In this document: positions 22,965 through 24,121 of the stretch, one piece after another
Position numbering within the stretch: position 1 is the stretch's first letter
Layout: each line of letters starts with the position of its first letter
Source of the DNA: Oscillospiraceae bacterium
Lineage (GTDB): Bacteria > Bacillota_A > Clostridia > Saccharofermentanales > Saccharofermentanaceae
Reading direction: 5' to 3'
Length of the DNA stretch: 24,121 bases
Assembly: GCA_902791885.1 (NCBI GenBank)
Contig: CADAXO010000055.1
Span: 1-24,121 of the forward strand
Program-made: the position numbers and the translations under genes
The notes under the pieces: model-generated
Databases searched by the model: none
What the model saw: only the letters and a program-made list of their open reading frames with translations
What the model was told of the DNA's origin: nothing

Positions 22965-23652
22965 GATCCTGACTGAAGACAGATCCGGAGCAGTTGTAGT
23001 AGACCGTCTTGTACGAAAGCTTCTCGATACGGAGGGCATCGAATCGACTGTCGCCGTAAGACCTCACAGAGGATGCGGAAGCCTCCCCAAGGACTGGGAT
23101 ACGCGTCCCGTGAAGTTCGCAAGCTCGCTTCTGGATCTTCTGCCTGCCAAGTGCCGTGCGTATAACAAAGTCTACGGCAACACGGACACGATACTTGTGG
23201 TCATAATGGACTCGGACCGTAACGATCCCGATGAGCTTCGCAAGGAGCTTTATACGGTGTGTAAGAAATACGCGCGTGATGTGCGCTCTGTTATCGGGCT
23301 TTGCACGGAAGAGGTCGAGGCGTGGCTTCTTGGCGACGTTAAGGCGATCATGCAGGCGTATCCACGCTGCGATCTTAAGGCTTATCAGGATTATATTCAG
23401 GACAGTATCTGCGGCACATGGGAGATGCTCTGCCGCGTGACGTTCCCCGCTAATTACGAGGATCTGATCGACATCGGCTACCCTGCTATCGGTCACTACA
23501 AGGCACGCTGGGCCGAAGCTATATCGCGTTACATGGATCCGTACGAGAATGTCTCGCCGAGCTTTCAGACTTTCAAGAATGCGCTTCTTACCGCGCTTCG
23601 TAATTCTGCTCCCATCCCGCCTCGAAAAGGCGTGCGTCACACTTCGTTCTGA
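22954..23652 (+). CDS. DUF4276 family protein (TOPRIM-like), partner of the ATPase
   Basis: The 232 residues follow the DUF4276 pattern. An N-terminal strand EILTEDRSG with an acidic residue is in the place of the usual LVEGxSE. LVVIMDSDRNDP (D86, D88) is in the place of the DxD of TOPRIM folds. VIGLCTEEVEAWLLGDVKAIMQAYP (E119, E120, E122) is the family's most conserved stretch, and HYKARWAEAISRYMDPY plus SPSFQTFKNAL forms the C-terminal signature. These acids could form a metal site for nuclease activity, which I infer from the fold class only. DUF4276 genes commonly sit beside AAA ATPases in putative defence loci. The start is within the ATPase 3' end, and the stop shares a base with the hemW ATG (TGATG). 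Confidence 0.82.
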   Translation: MHIEILTEDRSGAVVVDRLVRKLLDTEGIESTVAVRPHRGCGSLPKDWDTRPVKFASSLLDLLPAKCRAYNKVYGNTDTILVVIMDSDRNDPDELRKELYTVCKKYARDVRSVIGLCTEEVEAWLLGDVKAIMQAYPRCDLKAYQDYIQDSICGTWEMLCRVTFPANYEDLIDIGYPAIGHYKARWAEAISRYMDPYENVSPSFQTFKNALLTALRNSAPIPPRKGVRHTSF

Positions 23653-24121
23653 TGCATATCTATGTTCACATACCTTTCTGCGCCCGTAAATGTCCGTACT
23701 GCGGATTCTATTCTGTCGCGGGCTGTGATGAGGCCAAACGGTATTTTGAAGCTCTGGATAAAGAGATACTTGAGCAGCCCGTAATCTGTTCTGCAGAAGC
23801 CTCTGACGACGGTGAGACCATATACTTCGGAGGTGGAACACCGTCCTTTGTCGATGCGGATCATGTGTGCAAAGCTTTAAAGTCGATAAGGCATTTATTC
23901 TCGATTGAAGACGGCGAGTTCACGATCGAAGTTAATCCGAATTCTTTTGATGAAAGTAAGGGAAGAAAGTACCGTGAGGCGGGATTCAACCGCATATCGA
24001 TCGGTGTGCAGTCCCTGCATGATGATGTGCTTAATACATTGGGCAGACTGCATGACAGGCAGGAGGCTCTGGATGCGATTAAGGCTGCTCAGGATGCGGG
24101 ATTTATGAACATCTCTTGTGA
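23652..24121 (+). CDS. hemW: HemW-like radical SAM protein (3' truncated by the window)
   Basis: The first 156 codons of an open frame run off the right edge. The start MHIYVHIPFCARKCPYCGFYS contains the radical SAM cluster motif C-x3-C-x2-C and the CxFYS-type extension seen in HemW/HemN relatives. TIYFGGGTPS, the SAM-contacting GGGTPS loop, and RISIGVQSLHDDVLNTLGRLHD follow, as in HemW (coproporphyrinogen III oxidase-like, a haem chaperone). True HemN has a longer N-terminal extension, so HemW is favoured. It is translationally coupled to the DUF4276 gene through TGATG. Its role in haem trafficking is known for the family, not shown here. Confidence 0.92.
   Translation, partial: MHIYVHIPFCARKCPYCGFYSVAGCDEAKRYFEALDKEILEQPVICSAEASDDGETIYFGGGTPSFVDADHVCKALKSIRHLFSIEDGEFTIEVNPNSFDESKGRKYREAGFNRISIGVQSLHDDVLNTLGRLHDRQEALDAIKAAQDAGFMNISC

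Noticed and set aside
22828..23841. A 337-codon minus-strand open frame opposite the DUF4276 gene and hemW
   Set aside because: Arginine- and serine-rich composition without motifs; the opposite strand carries three coupled genes with family signatures.
1..24121. CRISPR arrays, tRNA or rRNA genes, insertion sequences, att sites
   Set aside because: No regular spaced repeats, cloverleaf-like sequences, transposase motifs or flanking inverted repeats were seen on either strand.

Overview
The window looks like a chromosomal housekeeping segment of a low-to-mid GC, Gram-positive-type anaerobe, most likely a member of Clostridia. The gene order is a Firmicutes-style division and cell wall (dcw) cluster, ribosome binding sites are strong GGAGG types, MurE carries the meso-diaminopimelate motif DNPR, and the FtsI-type PBP ends in PASTA domains. 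I cannot name a genus from the sequence alone. There is no tRNA, rRNA, insertion sequence or CRISPR array.

Left edge (1-1150). The end of an unidentified membrane protein gene converges on, and slightly overlaps, the minus-strand gene tadA. A DUF1294 membrane protein gene lies upstream of tadA on the same strand. A 300-bp gap (893-1192) then separates these from the dcw cluster. It holds two divergent promoters, a block of nested inverted repeats between them, and GTGG repeats that look like an MraZ operator.

Main plus-strand gene train (about 1150-20590). The order is mraZ, rsmH, ftsL, ftsI (PASTA PBP), murE, murF, ftsW, murG, ftsQ/divIB, ftsZ, nrdR, a response regulator and histidine kinase, nth, recG, rsmD, coaD and a small coiled-coil protein. 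Most genes touch or overlap by 1-4 bases. The first clear rho-independent terminator is at 20554-20590. A second promoter sits in front of ftsZ. The products cover septal peptidoglycan precursor synthesis (MurE, MurF, MurG), polymerisation and crosslinking (FtsW, FtsI), divisome assembly (FtsL, FtsQ, FtsZ), and then regulation, DNA repair, rRNA methylation and CoA synthesis. mraY, murD and murC, usually interleaved here, are absent from this stretch.

Three members of this train look damaged. murE is put out of frame by a perfect 13-bp tandem duplication. nrdR is out of frame by one missing base. MraZ lacks about 25 N-terminal residues, including its first AbrB-type motif.

Right part (20590-24121). 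After the terminator, an extended -10 promoter starts a new tightly overlapping operon: an AI-2E-family permease, an AAA/ABC-type ATPase with a non-canonical Walker B, a DUF4276 (TOPRIM-like) protein, and hemW, which runs off the window. The ATPase plus DUF4276 pair resembles two-gene anti-phage or nuclease modules of the OLD/PARIS/AbiL type, yet it is embedded in a housekeeping operon. This is the best candidate for an undescribed system in the window.
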